DNA of 64,000 bases from an uncultured Clostridia bacterium (GTDB lineage Bacteria > Bacillota > Clostridia > Oscillospirales > Acutalibacteraceae), in the NCBI GenBank assembly GCA_937892525.1, contig CALAEV010000006.1, positions 24,407-88,406 on the forward strand. Direction: 5' to 3'. The notes under the pieces were generated by a model. The model saw only the letters and a list, made by a program, of their open reading frames with translations, ran no database searches and had not been told where the DNA came from. Of the stretch, positions 41,200-49,337 are shown piece after piece (position 1 is the first letter of the stretch; the number at the start of each line of letters is the position of its first letter). A program made the translations under genes and the position numbers.

Positions 41200-41868
41200 T
41201 TAAATGAATACATATAAATATAATCCAAGAAAATGAAGAAATGCACCGAGAATTATGAAAATATGGAACACAGCGTGTATATACTTTTTCTTTTTGCCTA
41301 TTCCATAAAGGATTGCGCCCACTGTATATGCTATGCCACCTGCAATCATAAGAATTATTGCTGTTGGTGTGAAGTGTTTCCACAATACAAAAACTGTTGC
41401 AAATGATGACCAACCAATTACCATATACAAAACCATTTGAATAACTTTCGTTTTGTTAAACAATGTAAATGTTATTACAACAGCAGATATTGCAGCCACC
41501 CAACAAGCTATAAGCAAAACATAAGCCATTATGGGTTTAATTGGTGCTACTGCCAACACCATATAAGGTGTAATTGTACCAACAATCATAAAATTTATCA
41601 TAGCGTGGTCAACTACACGCATTACTTTTTTCGCTTTATTGGGTCTTAATCCGTGATAAACTGACGAGCAAACAAATACTGTGAGCATCGTAACGCCATA
41701 AACAACGCTTAATAATATATAATCAATACGACCGAGTGAAACTCCACGACCAATACACAAAATCAACACAACAATTGCAAATACTGCACCAATTATATGA
41801 GTTATGGAATTTACCCAATCTTCTTTTCTTGAATAATCCACAAGTTTTATTGAATCTAGTCTGCTCAT
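41200..41868 (-). CDS. Hemolysin III family membrane protein
   Basis: 222 residues from the ATG at 41868 (AGGTGATATT upstream). Seven membrane helices. Conserved histidines of the YplQ/HlyIII (CREST) family are present: SSVYHGLRP, then VVDHAMIN, and HAVFHIF with HFLG near the end, thought to bind zinc. Members are related to adiponectin receptors and some may act as lipid hydrolases; the name hemolysin is historical. It stands alone on the minus strand, convergent with queT. Confidence 0.9.
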   Translation of the reverse strand: MSRLDSIKLVDYSRKEDWVNSITHIIGAVFAIVVLILCIGRGVSLGRIDYILLSVVYGVTMLTVFVCSSVYHGLRPNKAKKVMRVVDHAMINFMIVGTITPYMVLAVAPIKPIMAYVLLIACWVAAISAVVITFTLFNKTKVIQMVLYMVIGWSSFATVFVLWKHFTPTAIILMIAGGIAYTVGAILYGIGKKKKYIHAVFHIFIILGAFLHFLGLYLYVFI

Positions 41869-41959
41869 AATATCACCTGAATACATATTACTATTATTCG
41901 TTTTAATTTGCAAGATATTAGAATATAGTTCTTTTTTCAAATCGACAAACTATAATTTG

Positions 41960-41990
41960 AAAAAGAAAAGGCGAGGTTTTTACCCCGCCC
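41960..41990 (-). terminator. Terminator of the hrcA-grpE-dnaK-dnaJ operon
   Basis: GGGCGGGG pairs with CCTCGCC around a TAAAAA loop, followed by TTTTCTTTTT on the minus strand. Confidence 0.8.
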
Positions 41991-42002
41991 TACTATTATA
42001 TA

Positions 42003-43148
42003 CTACTTTTTCTTTTTACCGAAGAAGCCTTTTTTGTCTTCGTTTAAGTTATCAATATTGAACTCAATTGCGAGTTGTTTTATGAGTTCTTTTTGTTTAT
42101 CGGTAAGTTTCTTTGGAATATCAACGATAATGCGCACAAGCTGGTCACCTTTACCCATACCACTACGGTTTTGAATACCACGACCACGAAGTTTAAACAC
42201 ATCGCCAGGCTGTGTGCCTGCAGGAATATCGTATTCCACTTTACCGTCAAGGGTTGGCACCTGAATTGTACAACCAAGTGTAACTTGCATAAATGTAAGA
42301 TGCACATCGCACCATACGTTGTAGCCATCACGCTCAAAAATAGGATGAGGGCGAACATTTACAACAATATTAAGGTCGCCTGATGGGCCACCATTTACGC
42401 CCCTGTTACCCTGACCACGAACTGTAAGGATTTGACGGTCATCTACACCTGCAGGAATGTTAATATCAAGTTTAGCGCTCTTACGAACACGACCTGCACC
42501 ATTACATTTTTTACAAGGATTTTCAATGATAGTTCCTTTGCCGTTACAACGAGAGCATGGCTTTGTTGACTGAATTACTCCAAATGGTGTTCTTTGACCT
42601 ACTGTTACCTGACCACGACCGTTACATTCAGGACAGGTTTTTGGTGAATGACCACTTTGGCAACCACTACCCTTACACTCGTCACAAGTTTCAATACGCA
42701 TTGTATCAATTGAACGAGCACAACCTTTTGCAGCCTCTTCAAATGAAATAGTAACACTTGCTTGAGTATCACTACCACGTTGTGGTGCATTAGGATTTGC
42801 ACGGCCACCAAAGCCACCACCAAATCCGTTGCCGAATATAGAGCCGAAAATATCGCCTAAATCGAAATCCATTCCACCGAATCCACCACCGTAGCCACCT
42901 TGACCTGCACCATAGTTAGGGTCAACGCCTGCGTGGCCAAACTGGTCATAACGTGCCTTCTTTTCGCTATCAGAAAGGATTTCGTAAGCTTCATTCGCCT
43001 CTTTGAACTTTTCTTCTGCTTCTTTATTATTGGGGTTTAAGTCGGGATGATATTTTTTTGCAGCCTTTCGATAGGCTTTTTTTATTTCATCATCTGACGC
43101 TGATTTATCAATGCCAAGCACCTCATAATAATCTCTTTTTTCTGCCAT
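42003..43148 (-). CDS. dnaJ: Chaperone protein DnaJ
   Basis: 381 residues from the ATG at 43148 (GGAGATACTT upstream), giving the standard start MAEKRDYYEVLG. The J domain carries HPD (KYHPDLNP). A Gly-rich linker (about 70-120), four CxxCxGxG zinc repeats (CDECKGSG, CPECNGRG, CSRCNGKG and CKKCNGAG) and the substrate-binding C-terminal domains follow. It stimulates the DnaK ATPase and hands over unfolded proteins. A hairpin lies in the 68-base gap to dnaK. Confidence 0.97.
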   Translation of the reverse strand: MAEKRDYYEVLGIDKSASDDEIKKAYRKAAKKYHPDLNPNNKEAEEKFKEANEAYEILSDSEKKARYDQFGHAGVDPNYGAGQGGYGGGFGGMDFDLGDIFGSIFGNGFGGGFGGRANPNAPQRGSDTQASVTISFEEAAKGCARSIDTMRIETCDECKGSGCQSGHSPKTCPECNGRGQVTVGQRTPFGVIQSTKPCSRCNGKGTIIENPCKKCNGAGRVRKSAKLDINIPAGVDDRQILTVRGQGNRGVNGGPSGDLNIVVNVRPHPIFERDGYNVWCDVHLTFMQVTLGCTIQVPTLDGKVEYDIPAGTQPGDVFKLRGRGIQNRSGMGKGDQLVRIIVDIPKKLTDKQKELIKQLAIEFNIDNLNEDKKGFFGKKKK

Positions 43149-43173
43149 AAGTATCTCCAAATAATAGGGATTG

Positions 43174-43200
43174 ACGGACAGACCTGTTTCGGTCTGCCCG
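43174..43200 (-). other. Hairpin between dnaK and dnaJ
   Basis: A 10-bp stem (CGGGCAGACC with GGTCTGTCCG, one G-U pair, 6-base loop) not followed by a T-run. It probably lowers dnaJ expression relative to dnaK by partial termination or mRNA processing. Confidence 0.55.
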
Positions 43201-43216
43201 TTTTATTATTTAATAA

Positions 43217-45055
43217 TTATTCAACATCTTTGAAGTCTGCATCATAATAGCCGTCGCCATTAGGTGCTGCACCTGCATTTGGGTCATAGCCTGCACCTGG
43301 GTTTGCACCACCCTGTGCTGCTTGTGCCTGTTTGTAGAGTTCTTCTGAAATCTTATAGAAAGCCTGTGTAAGTTCTTCCTGTTTTGACTTGATAAGGTCA
43401 ATATCTTCGCCCTTGAGTGCTTCTTTAAGAGCATCAAGTTTGCCCTGGATTTCTGTTTTATCGTTTTCAGGAATCTTGTCGCCTTCATCAGCAAGGATTT
43501 TTTCAACCTGATATACCATCTGGTCAGCAGCATTTCTTGTGTCAACTGCTTCTTTGCGTTTCTTATCTTCTTCAGCAAATTTTTCTGCATCCTGAACTGC
43601 TTTTTCAATATCTTCTTTTGACATATTTGTTGAAGATGTAATTGAAATTGACTGTTCTTTGTTTGTACCAAGGTCTTTTGCAGAAACATTTACGATACCG
43701 TTAGCGTCAATATCAAAAGTAACTTCAATCTGTGGCACACCACGGCGTGCAGGAAGAATACCGTCAAGGTGGAAAATACCGAGAGTTTTGTTGTCTCTTG
43801 CAAATTCTCTTTCGCCCTGAAGAACATGAACTTCAACTGATGTCTGATTATCAGCTGCAGTTGAGAAAATCTGGCTCTTCTTTGTAGGGATTGTTGTATT
43901 TCTTTCGATAATCTTTGTGCTTACGCCACCCATTGTTTCAATACCGAGTGAAAGTGGAGTAACGTCGAGAAGAAGAAGTCCTTCAACTTCACCACCAAGA
44001 ACACCACCTTGAATTGCAGCACCAACTGCTACACATTCGTCAGGGTTAATGCCTTTGAATGGCTCTTTACCTGTATATTTCTTAACTGCTTCCTGAACTG
44101 CAGGAATTCTTGAAGAACCACCAACCATAAGGATTTTGTTAAGCTGTGATGGCTGAAGACCTGAGTCTGAAAGTGCCTGACGAACAGGTCCCATTGTTGC
44201 TTCAACAAGGTCTGCTGTCATTTCGTTGAACTTTGCTCTTGTAAGAGTTGTTTCAAGGTGTTTAGGGCCTGTTGCATCTGCTGTGATGAATGGAAGACTG
44301 ATTTGTGATGTTGTTACACCTGAAAGTTCAATCTTTGCTTTTTCTGCTGCTTCCTTAAGACGCTGCATAGCCATTTTATCGTTACGAAGGTCTACACCCT
44401 GTTCTTTCTTGAACTCATCAGCAAGCCAATCAATAATCTTTTGGTCGAAGTCGTCGCCACCAAGACGGTTGTTACCTGCTGTTGCAAGAACTTCTTGAAC
44501 ACCATCGCCCATTTCGATAATTGAAACGTCGAATGTACCACCACCAAGGTCATAAACCATAACTTTCTGGTCTTCTTCCTTGTCGATACCGTAAGCAAGA
44601 GCTGCTGCAGTTGGCTCGTTGATAATTCTCTTAACGTCAAGACCTGCAATTTTACCTGCGTCTTTTGTTGCCTGACGCTGTGAGTCTGTGAAGTATGCAG
44701 GAACTGTAATAACTGCCTCTGTTACAGGAGCACCAAGGTATGCTTCAGCATCAGCCTTGAGTTTTTGAAGTGTCATTGCAGAAATTTCTTGTGGAGTATA
44801 ATCTTTGCCGTCAATGTTTACTTTATAGTCAGTACCCATATGTCTTTTGATTGATGCGATTGTTCTGTCAGGGTTTGTGATTGCCTGACGCTTTGCAACC
44901 TGACCAACCATTCTTTCACCTGTTTTTGAGAATGCTACAACTGATGGAGTTGTTCTAGCACCTTCTGCGTTAGCGATAACTACAGGTTCGCCACCTTCGA
45001 TTACTGCTACGCATGAGTTTGTTGTACCTAAGTCAATACCAATTACCTTTGCCAT
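43217..45055 (-). CDS. dnaK: Chaperone protein DnaK (Hsp70)
   Basis: 612 residues, normal length. The ATPase domain starts KVIGIDLGTTNSCVAV and carries VYDLGGGTFDVSI. The linker LLLDVTPLSLGIE leads into the substrate-binding domain. The C-terminus is Gly/Asn/Asp rich (ANPGAGYDPNAGAAPNG). It binds hydrophobic stretches of unfolded proteins in an ATP-driven cycle with DnaJ and GrpE. It lies in the classic order hrcA-grpE-dnaK-dnaJ, controlled by CIRCE. Confidence 0.98.
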   Translation of the reverse strand: MAKVIGIDLGTTNSCVAVIEGGEPVVIANAEGARTTPSVVAFSKTGERMVGQVAKRQAITNPDRTIASIKRHMGTDYKVNIDGKDYTPQEISAMTLQKLKADAEAYLGAPVTEAVITVPAYFTDSQRQATKDAGKIAGLDVKRIINEPTAAALAYGIDKEEDQKVMVYDLGGGTFDVSIIEMGDGVQEVLATAGNNRLGGDDFDQKIIDWLADEFKKEQGVDLRNDKMAMQRLKEAAEKAKIELSGVTTSQISLPFITADATGPKHLETTLTRAKFNEMTADLVEATMGPVRQALSDSGLQPSQLNKILMVGGSSRIPAVQEAVKKYTGKEPFKGINPDECVAVGAAIQGGVLGGEVEGLLLLDVTPLSLGIETMGGVSTKIIERNTTIPTKKSQIFSTAADNQTSVEVHVLQGEREFARDNKTLGIFHLDGILPARRGVPQIEVTFDIDANGIVNVSAKDLGTNKEQSISITSSTNMSKEDIEKAVQDAEKFAEEDKKRKEAVDTRNAADQMVYQVEKILADEGDKIPENDKTEIQGKLDALKEALKGEDIDLIKSKQEELTQAFYKISEELYKQAQAAQGGANPGAGYDPNAGAAPNGDGYYDADFKDVE

Positions 45056-45110
45056 AAATTTATTCCTCCTAATAGGTTTGTTTATAATATTTTTAACTGT
45101 TTTTTACAGT

Positions 45111-45620
45111 TTAGTTGACTACCTTAACTATTGCCGGACGGATTACCCTGTCCCCCATTTTGTATCCTGTTGAGAATACATCTGAAATACTGTTTTCGGG
45201 GAGAGTGTCGTCTTCGCCGTGCATTACTGCGTTATGAATGTTAGGGTCAAAGGTTTCTCCCTTTTCGCCAAATGACTCAACGCCTAATTTTTTGAATGTT
45301 TCGCCATACTGATTAAAAATCATTTCGATACCTTTTTTGAATGAGTCTAAATCAGTTGCATCTGCACTCATTGCGCGAATGAAGTTATCGTACACAGGTA
45401 AAAATTCTGCAATTGTTGAAGCCTTTGTATCGCCGTAAGCCATCTCTTTTTCTTTTTGTGAGCGTTTACGGAAGTTATCATACTCTGCCATAACTCGCAA
45501 AAGCTTATCTTTTGTTTCGTTAAGTTCAGCAGTTAATTTTTCTTCAACTGTTGGCTCTGCATTTTCAACTACTTCTTCAACGATTTCTTCGTTGGTTTCG
45601 TTTTTCTTATCTTTTGCCAT
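45111..45620 (-). CDS. grpE: Nucleotide exchange factor GrpE
   Basis: 169 residues. An acidic N-terminus is followed by a long coiled coil (KLTAELNETKDKLLRVMAEY, then DNFRKRSQKEKE) and a beta domain with the family signature FDPNIHNAVM and GYKMGDRVIRPA. It releases ADP from DnaK. It starts one base after the hrcA stop codon, so the two are coupled. Confidence 0.97.
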   Translation of the reverse strand: MAKDKKNETNEEIVEEVVENAEPTVEEKLTAELNETKDKLLRVMAEYDNFRKRSQKEKEMAYGDTKASTIAEFLPVYDNFIRAMSADATDLDSFKKGIEMIFNQYGETFKKLGVESFGEKGETFDPNIHNAVMHGEDDTLPENSISDVFSTGYKMGDRVIRPAIVKVVN

Positions 45621-45621
45621 T

Positions 45622-46650
45622 TTAATCCTCCAATGTATCGGACATTATACTGCCCACTATTTCTGTTAAATATTTAAGACTTGGAATAAGTCTTGCATAA
45701 TCTATTCTTGTTGGACCTATAAGTCCTAACGCGCCACTATCTTTACCACCAACGGAGTAATGTGAGAAGATAAGACTTGAATCCTGAAGTTCTCTGTAAA
45801 AATTCTCTTTACCGATAAGCACATTCGTATCATTTTCAGTTTTATGTCCTGAAAACAAATTTGTGAGTGGCTCGCCTCGTCTTAAGAATTCCATCAACTC
45901 GTAAGCGTTAGGATAATCTGTGTAGTTAAGAAGATTCGACTGACCTTCTAACAATAATTGTGTTTGCTCGGTAAGTTGCGCCAAGTCGGAAAGTGTTACA
46001 AGTAATGGCGAAATCGCAAGGGATTTACTGCCGAGTGAAAGTGCTAATGTTTGAATAAGCGCAATGCTTACTTCACTTGCAGATTTGCCGATGAAGTGCT
46101 TTGAAACTATATTATAAAATGTTTCTATAAGTTCAATGTTTAATTCGCTATCTGTTCTGCAAACTCGGCTTTTTAGAATACCTGATGATGAAAGCATAAC
46201 CATCATAGCAGTATGAGTGCCGAGAGGGACAAGCTCTACTCTGCGGATTACTGCATTGTCATCTGACGGAGTTGTAGAAACTACTGCACAGTTAGTAAGT
46301 TCTGCAAGTACCTGCCCTGCTTGTTCAAGAATCTGTTGTGGCTCGCCACCTGCATCAGAAAGTCTTGCTTCAATAAGTCGTTTTTCTTGAAGTGGCAACT
46401 CGTAACGATTCATAAGCCTATCTACATAATAACGATAACCAAGTTGTGATGGAATTCGACCTGCTGATGTGTGTGGCTGGTCAAGAAAACCGAGTCTTGA
46501 AAGTTCTGCCATCTCATTACGGATTGTAGCACTTGAAACAGGTAATGATGAGAATTCAAGCAAAGTTTTTGAGCCAACCGGCTCGCCGGTTGCGATATAG
46601 CGTTCAACTATAGCTGCAAGGATTTTTTCTTTACGCTCTGAAAGTTGCAT
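45622..46650 (-). CDS. hrcA: Heat-inducible transcription repressor HrcA
   Basis: 342 residues from the ATG at 46650 with GGGGTGATGAG upstream. A longer frame from 46686 would lie inside the CIRCE operator and is rejected. An N-terminal winged helix (MQLSERKEKILAAIVERYI, then EFSSLPVSSATIRNEMAEL) binds DNA, and a GAF-like domain follows. HrcA represses chaperone genes at the CIRCE element and is itself kept active by GroE. It is the first gene of its own operon and so regulates itself. Confidence 0.96.
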   Translation of the reverse strand: MQLSERKEKILAAIVERYIATGEPVGSKTLLEFSSLPVSSATIRNEMAELSRLGFLDQPHTSAGRIPSQLGYRYYVDRLMNRYELPLQEKRLIEARLSDAGGEPQQILEQAGQVLAELTNCAVVSTTPSDDNAVIRRVELVPLGTHTAMMVMLSSSGILKSRVCRTDSELNIELIETFYNIVSKHFIGKSASEVSIALIQTLALSLGSKSLAISPLLVTLSDLAQLTEQTQLLLEGQSNLLNYTDYPNAYELMEFLRRGEPLTNLFSGHKTENDTNVLIGKENFYRELQDSSLIFSHYSVGGKDSGALGLIGPTRIDYARLIPSLKYLTEIVGSIMSDTLED

Positions 46651-46673
46651 CTCATCACCCCTTTTTGTGTGGT

Positions 46674-46700
46674 TTAGCACTCTCATTGTTAGAGTGCTAA
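46674..46700 (-). promoter_or_regulatory. CIRCE operator
   Basis: A perfect consensus TTAGCACTC, nine bases, GAGTGCTAA. It lies between the promoter and the hrcA start codon and is the HrcA binding site. Confidence 0.97.
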
Positions 46701-46711
46701 CTCTGTTATAT

Positions 46712-46740
46712 AATATACATTATCTTGTAAAAAATGTCAA
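46712..46740 (-). promoter_or_regulatory. Sigma-A promoter of the hrcA operon
   Basis: TTGACA, 17 bases, TATATT on the minus strand, immediately upstream of CIRCE. Confidence 0.85.
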
Positions 46741-46776
46741 GGAAATAATTGTAAATAAATTGTTAATATGAAAATA

Positions 46777-46805
46777 TTGACATTTTTGAAATACTATGGT
46801 AAGAT
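46777..46805 (+). promoter_or_regulatory. Sigma-A promoter of the PadR operon
   Basis: TTGACA, 17 bases, TAAGAT, with CTATGG before the -10. A repeated ATAGGTA just downstream (46810-46828) could be the PadR operator. Confidence 0.75.
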
Positions 46806-46848
46806 ATGCATAGGTAACATAGGTATTTATTTTAAGGAGGTATTTTCT

Positions 46849-47175
46849 ATGGCAAAAAATGATTTAATGCACGGCAATACAAGTTTATTGGTGTTATCTC
46901 TTATCGAAACACAGGATATGTATGGTTATCAAATTATCAAGGAGTTAAAACGCAAGAGTGAAAATGTTTTTGAATTAAAAGAAGGTTCACTCTACCCTGT
47001 TTTACATGCTCTTGAAAACGAAAAGCTTATTACATCTTATATTGAAGAAACTGACTCTGCACGCAAACGCAGATATTATAGTATTACCGACAAAGGCAGA
47101 AAGGAATTAGCAGATAAAAAGCAAGAGTTTTTCACATTCACTACTGCTGCAAGAAAAGTATTAAGTTTTGCGTGA
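46849..47175 (+). CDS. PadR family transcriptional regulator
   Basis: 108 residues from the ATG at 46849 with AAGGAGG upstream, the usual short PadR. A winged helix (YGYQIIKELKRKSENVFELKEGSLYPVLHALE) is followed by a wing with SARKRRYYSITDKGRKEL and a C-terminal dimerisation helix. PadR proteins repress small operons, often ones for membrane or stress proteins. Directly downstream lie two related membrane proteins, its likely targets. Confidence 0.92.
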   Translation: MAKNDLMHGNTSLLVLSLIETQDMYGYQIIKELKRKSENVFELKEGSLYPVLHALENEKLITSYIEETDSARKRRYYSITDKGRKELADKKQEFFTFTTAARKVLSFA

Positions 47176-47185
47176 GGTGATACTG

Positions 47186-48091
47186 ATGAACGAAAAATAT
47201 CAAAGATTAAAAGAAAACTATTTATCTATCGCCTGCAAATCTATTCACAAGGACAAAAAGCTTTACAAACGCATACATAATGAATTATCCGAACACATGG
47301 ACGATATGTATGAAGATTTTATAAACGACGGCATTGATGAAAATTCTGTTTCCGAGATGATTTTAGAAGAAATGGGTAACGCAGAAGATTTGAATAAAGA
47401 ATTATATAGTGCTAATAAAAGAAGATATTTAACTTCAAGAGCTATCACTCTTTTAGTAAAAACTGCAATAGTTCTTATCTGTCTAATATATGCACCACCA
47501 ATATTGGACGAATTGGTTGATTATGTGCAATATTTTGATGTAGAAGAAGTTGAAACTGCTCTAACTGAAGAATATGGCGAGATGACCCTCTTGGGCGAAT
47601 ATGAAAGTAATGGTGGAAATTACAGGTTGTATGTACCTGTCACTCAACCAGAAGATTGTTACGAAGTTTATTTTGCTGAATCAGCAAAGTTTTTCGGCAA
47701 AAATCTATCTAACAAATATAGTTCATTCGGTCACGATTTTGGTGGCTCACCTCTTATTACTTGTATGTTCACAAATTCAGGTGACTGTTTTATGTGTGAA
47801 AATGCCCGATTTAAAGTCTTCCTCGCACCGTCAAATGCAAAATATATTTCGTTTACATACAAACCCTGTAGCCATGACAACCCATACGCTACAGATGACA
47901 ACGAAATCACAAGTGAAATTTTTGAAATAACCGATGCTCCTTGTGTTATTGAAGTAGAGTCTATTCAAGGATATTCAATGTATAAATATAACTATTTCGA
48001 CGAGAATCTTAACCCAGTTGACAAACTATTTGATGACCAATACGAAAAACCGTCTAACACAGTTGGAAGCACTACACACGCTGTTATGTAG
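47186..48091 (+). CDS. HAAS-domain membrane protein, first of two paralogues
   Basis: 301 residues from the ATG at 47186 (GAGGTGATACTG upstream). The N-terminal part (about 25-80) is a HAAS-like helical domain (LSEHMDDMYEDFINDG, then MILEEMGNAEDLNKEL), commonly encoded beside PadR regulators and thought to associate with the regulator at the membrane. One membrane helix lies at about 92-112. The outer part of about 185 residues has strand-rich segments (ESNGGNYRLYVP) and no known domain. The start lies 10 bases after the padR stop codon. It probably senses something outside or binds a partner. Confidence 0.75.
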   Translation: MNEKYQRLKENYLSIACKSIHKDKKLYKRIHNELSEHMDDMYEDFINDGIDENSVSEMILEEMGNAEDLNKELYSANKRRYLTSRAITLLVKTAIVLICLIYAPPILDELVDYVQYFDVEEVETALTEEYGEMTLLGEYESNGGNYRLYVPVTQPEDCYEVYFAESAKFFGKNLSNKYSSFGHDFGGSPLITCMFTNSGDCFMCENARFKVFLAPSNAKYISFTYKPCSHDNPYATDDNEITSEIFEITDAPCVIEVESIQGYSMYKYNYFDENLNPVDKLFDDQYEKPSNTVGSTTHAVM

Positions 48092-48125
48092 TTCTATTCA
48101 AACGCTTTTTAGGGTGGTGTGAAAA

Positions 48126-49007
48126 ATGAGAGAACTTAAAGATTTTAATACTGAAAAAAGTATTTATATAGGTAAAGTATTAAATCATATACATTATAAA
48201 AAACTGCATACAAGAATTTATGAAGAAATTTCAAATCATATGGATGATATGTATGAGGATTTTAGCAGTACTTGTGATGATGAAAAAGAAATCACAAAAA
48301 GAGTTCTTGAAGAAATGGGACATCCTCACTATTTAGGGTTAGAACTTAAAAAAGCTAATAAAAATATATTATTCTGGGCAAAAGCATTCAAAATCACTTG
48401 TGCTGTGCTAACCTTACCCATTATATATTTAAGTATAGTTGCAGTTTCGCTTGTGGGAAGTGAAATTACTGATTATTTTAATGCTTATGATATTGAAGAA
48501 AAAGAACAGATTATGATGGAAGACTACAACGATGGAGAGCCAATTAAGTTGTTTGCAGAAATTGAGCATAATGGTTTTATCTACAGATTCTACATTCCTG
48601 AAAAGCAAAAAGATTATTTCACTTTTTATTACACACAATCCATAAAAGTATTCAACATAAGTGTAAAGGATAAATTTGGTGTGCGTGGTGGCGGTGGTCG
48701 GGAATACCCTGAAACTGATAATCCAAGATTATTTGTGCTTGACAATCCCGATTGGCATGGCGATATTCTTCACATCTATTATGCCCCATCAATTCCTAAA
48801 TATATGAAAGTATATTATGAGCCAACAGATGCGAGCAGTGGACTTGAACCGTACTGGAGTGATTTTTTTGAAATTCCGCAAAACGCTACTTATGATAACC
48901 CCCAATACATAATCATTGATTCTCCGGACGGTTATAATTATAGTAAGTATGAAGAATTTAACGAAAACAAAGAACCTATCGATTATTATGGGAATGTAAA
49001 AAAATAA
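48126..49007 (+). CDS. HAAS-domain membrane protein, second of two paralogues
   Basis: 293 residues with the same design as the preceding protein. A HAAS-like N-terminus (ISNHMDDMYEDFSSTC, then VLEEMGHPHYLGLELKKANK), one membrane helix (about 85-108) and an extracellular region with matching motifs (NGFIYRFYIPEKQKDYFTFYY) are visible. The two are clearly tandem duplicates with marked divergence. The start has GGTGGTGTGAAA. It closes the PadR operon. Function unknown. Confidence 0.75.
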   Translation: MRELKDFNTEKSIYIGKVLNHIHYKKLHTRIYEEISNHMDDMYEDFSSTCDDEKEITKRVLEEMGHPHYLGLELKKANKNILFWAKAFKITCAVLTLPIIYLSIVAVSLVGSEITDYFNAYDIEEKEQIMMEDYNDGEPIKLFAEIEHNGFIYRFYIPEKQKDYFTFYYTQSIKVFNISVKDKFGVRGGGGREYPETDNPRLFVLDNPDWHGDILHIYYAPSIPKYMKVYYEPTDASSGLEPYWSDFFEIPQNATYDNPQYIIIDSPDGYNYSKYEEFNENKEPIDYYGNVKK

Positions 49008-49011
49008 GTAG

Positions 49012-49040
49012 TTGACATTAGATTAAAATAAGTATAAAAT
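49012..49040 (+). promoter_or_regulatory. Sigma-A promoter of thrS
   Basis: TTGACA, 17 bases, TAAAAT, directly upstream of the T-box leader; the -35 lies five bases after the preceding stop codon. Confidence 0.85.
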
Positions 49041-49054
49041 ATATACGATATTTA

Positions 49055-49300
49055 TAAAGCGTTGAGAAAGAACGACGGATAATCTAAATTTTCAGAGAGA
49101 TTTCGGTTGGTGCGAGAAATCAATTTACTATCCTGAGACCACTTTCGAGCATTGGTGAAAACGTTTTTCGGTTAAGCCAATCGTATTAACTGCGTTAAAG
49201 TTATTTGAGTGGCAGAATAATTATATTATTTTGCAATACGGGTGGAACCGTGGAATGTTGTTTTTATAGCATTTCATCCTGTTTTATAGGATGAAGTGCT
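49055..49300 (+). promoter_or_regulatory. T-box riboswitch (threonine)
   Basis: The leader holds a Stem I region (AGAGAGATTTCGG, then a loop with GACCACTTTCGAGC that contains the Thr codons ACC and ACT as possible specifier) and the T-box ACGGGTGGAACCGTG at 49238-49252. A terminator hairpin follows (AGCATTTCATCCT with AGGATGAAGTGCT and T6, 49268-49300). Uncharged tRNA-Thr binding would form the antiterminator and switch on thrS. Confidence 0.92.
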
Positions 49301-49337
49301 TTTTTATTTATGTATATAATGTAAAGGAGATATATTT

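Noticed and set aside
46651..46686. Longer N-terminus of HrcA
   Set aside because: The upstream codons overlap the CIRCE operator; the ATG at 46650 has a good ribosome binding site and the family-typical N-terminus.
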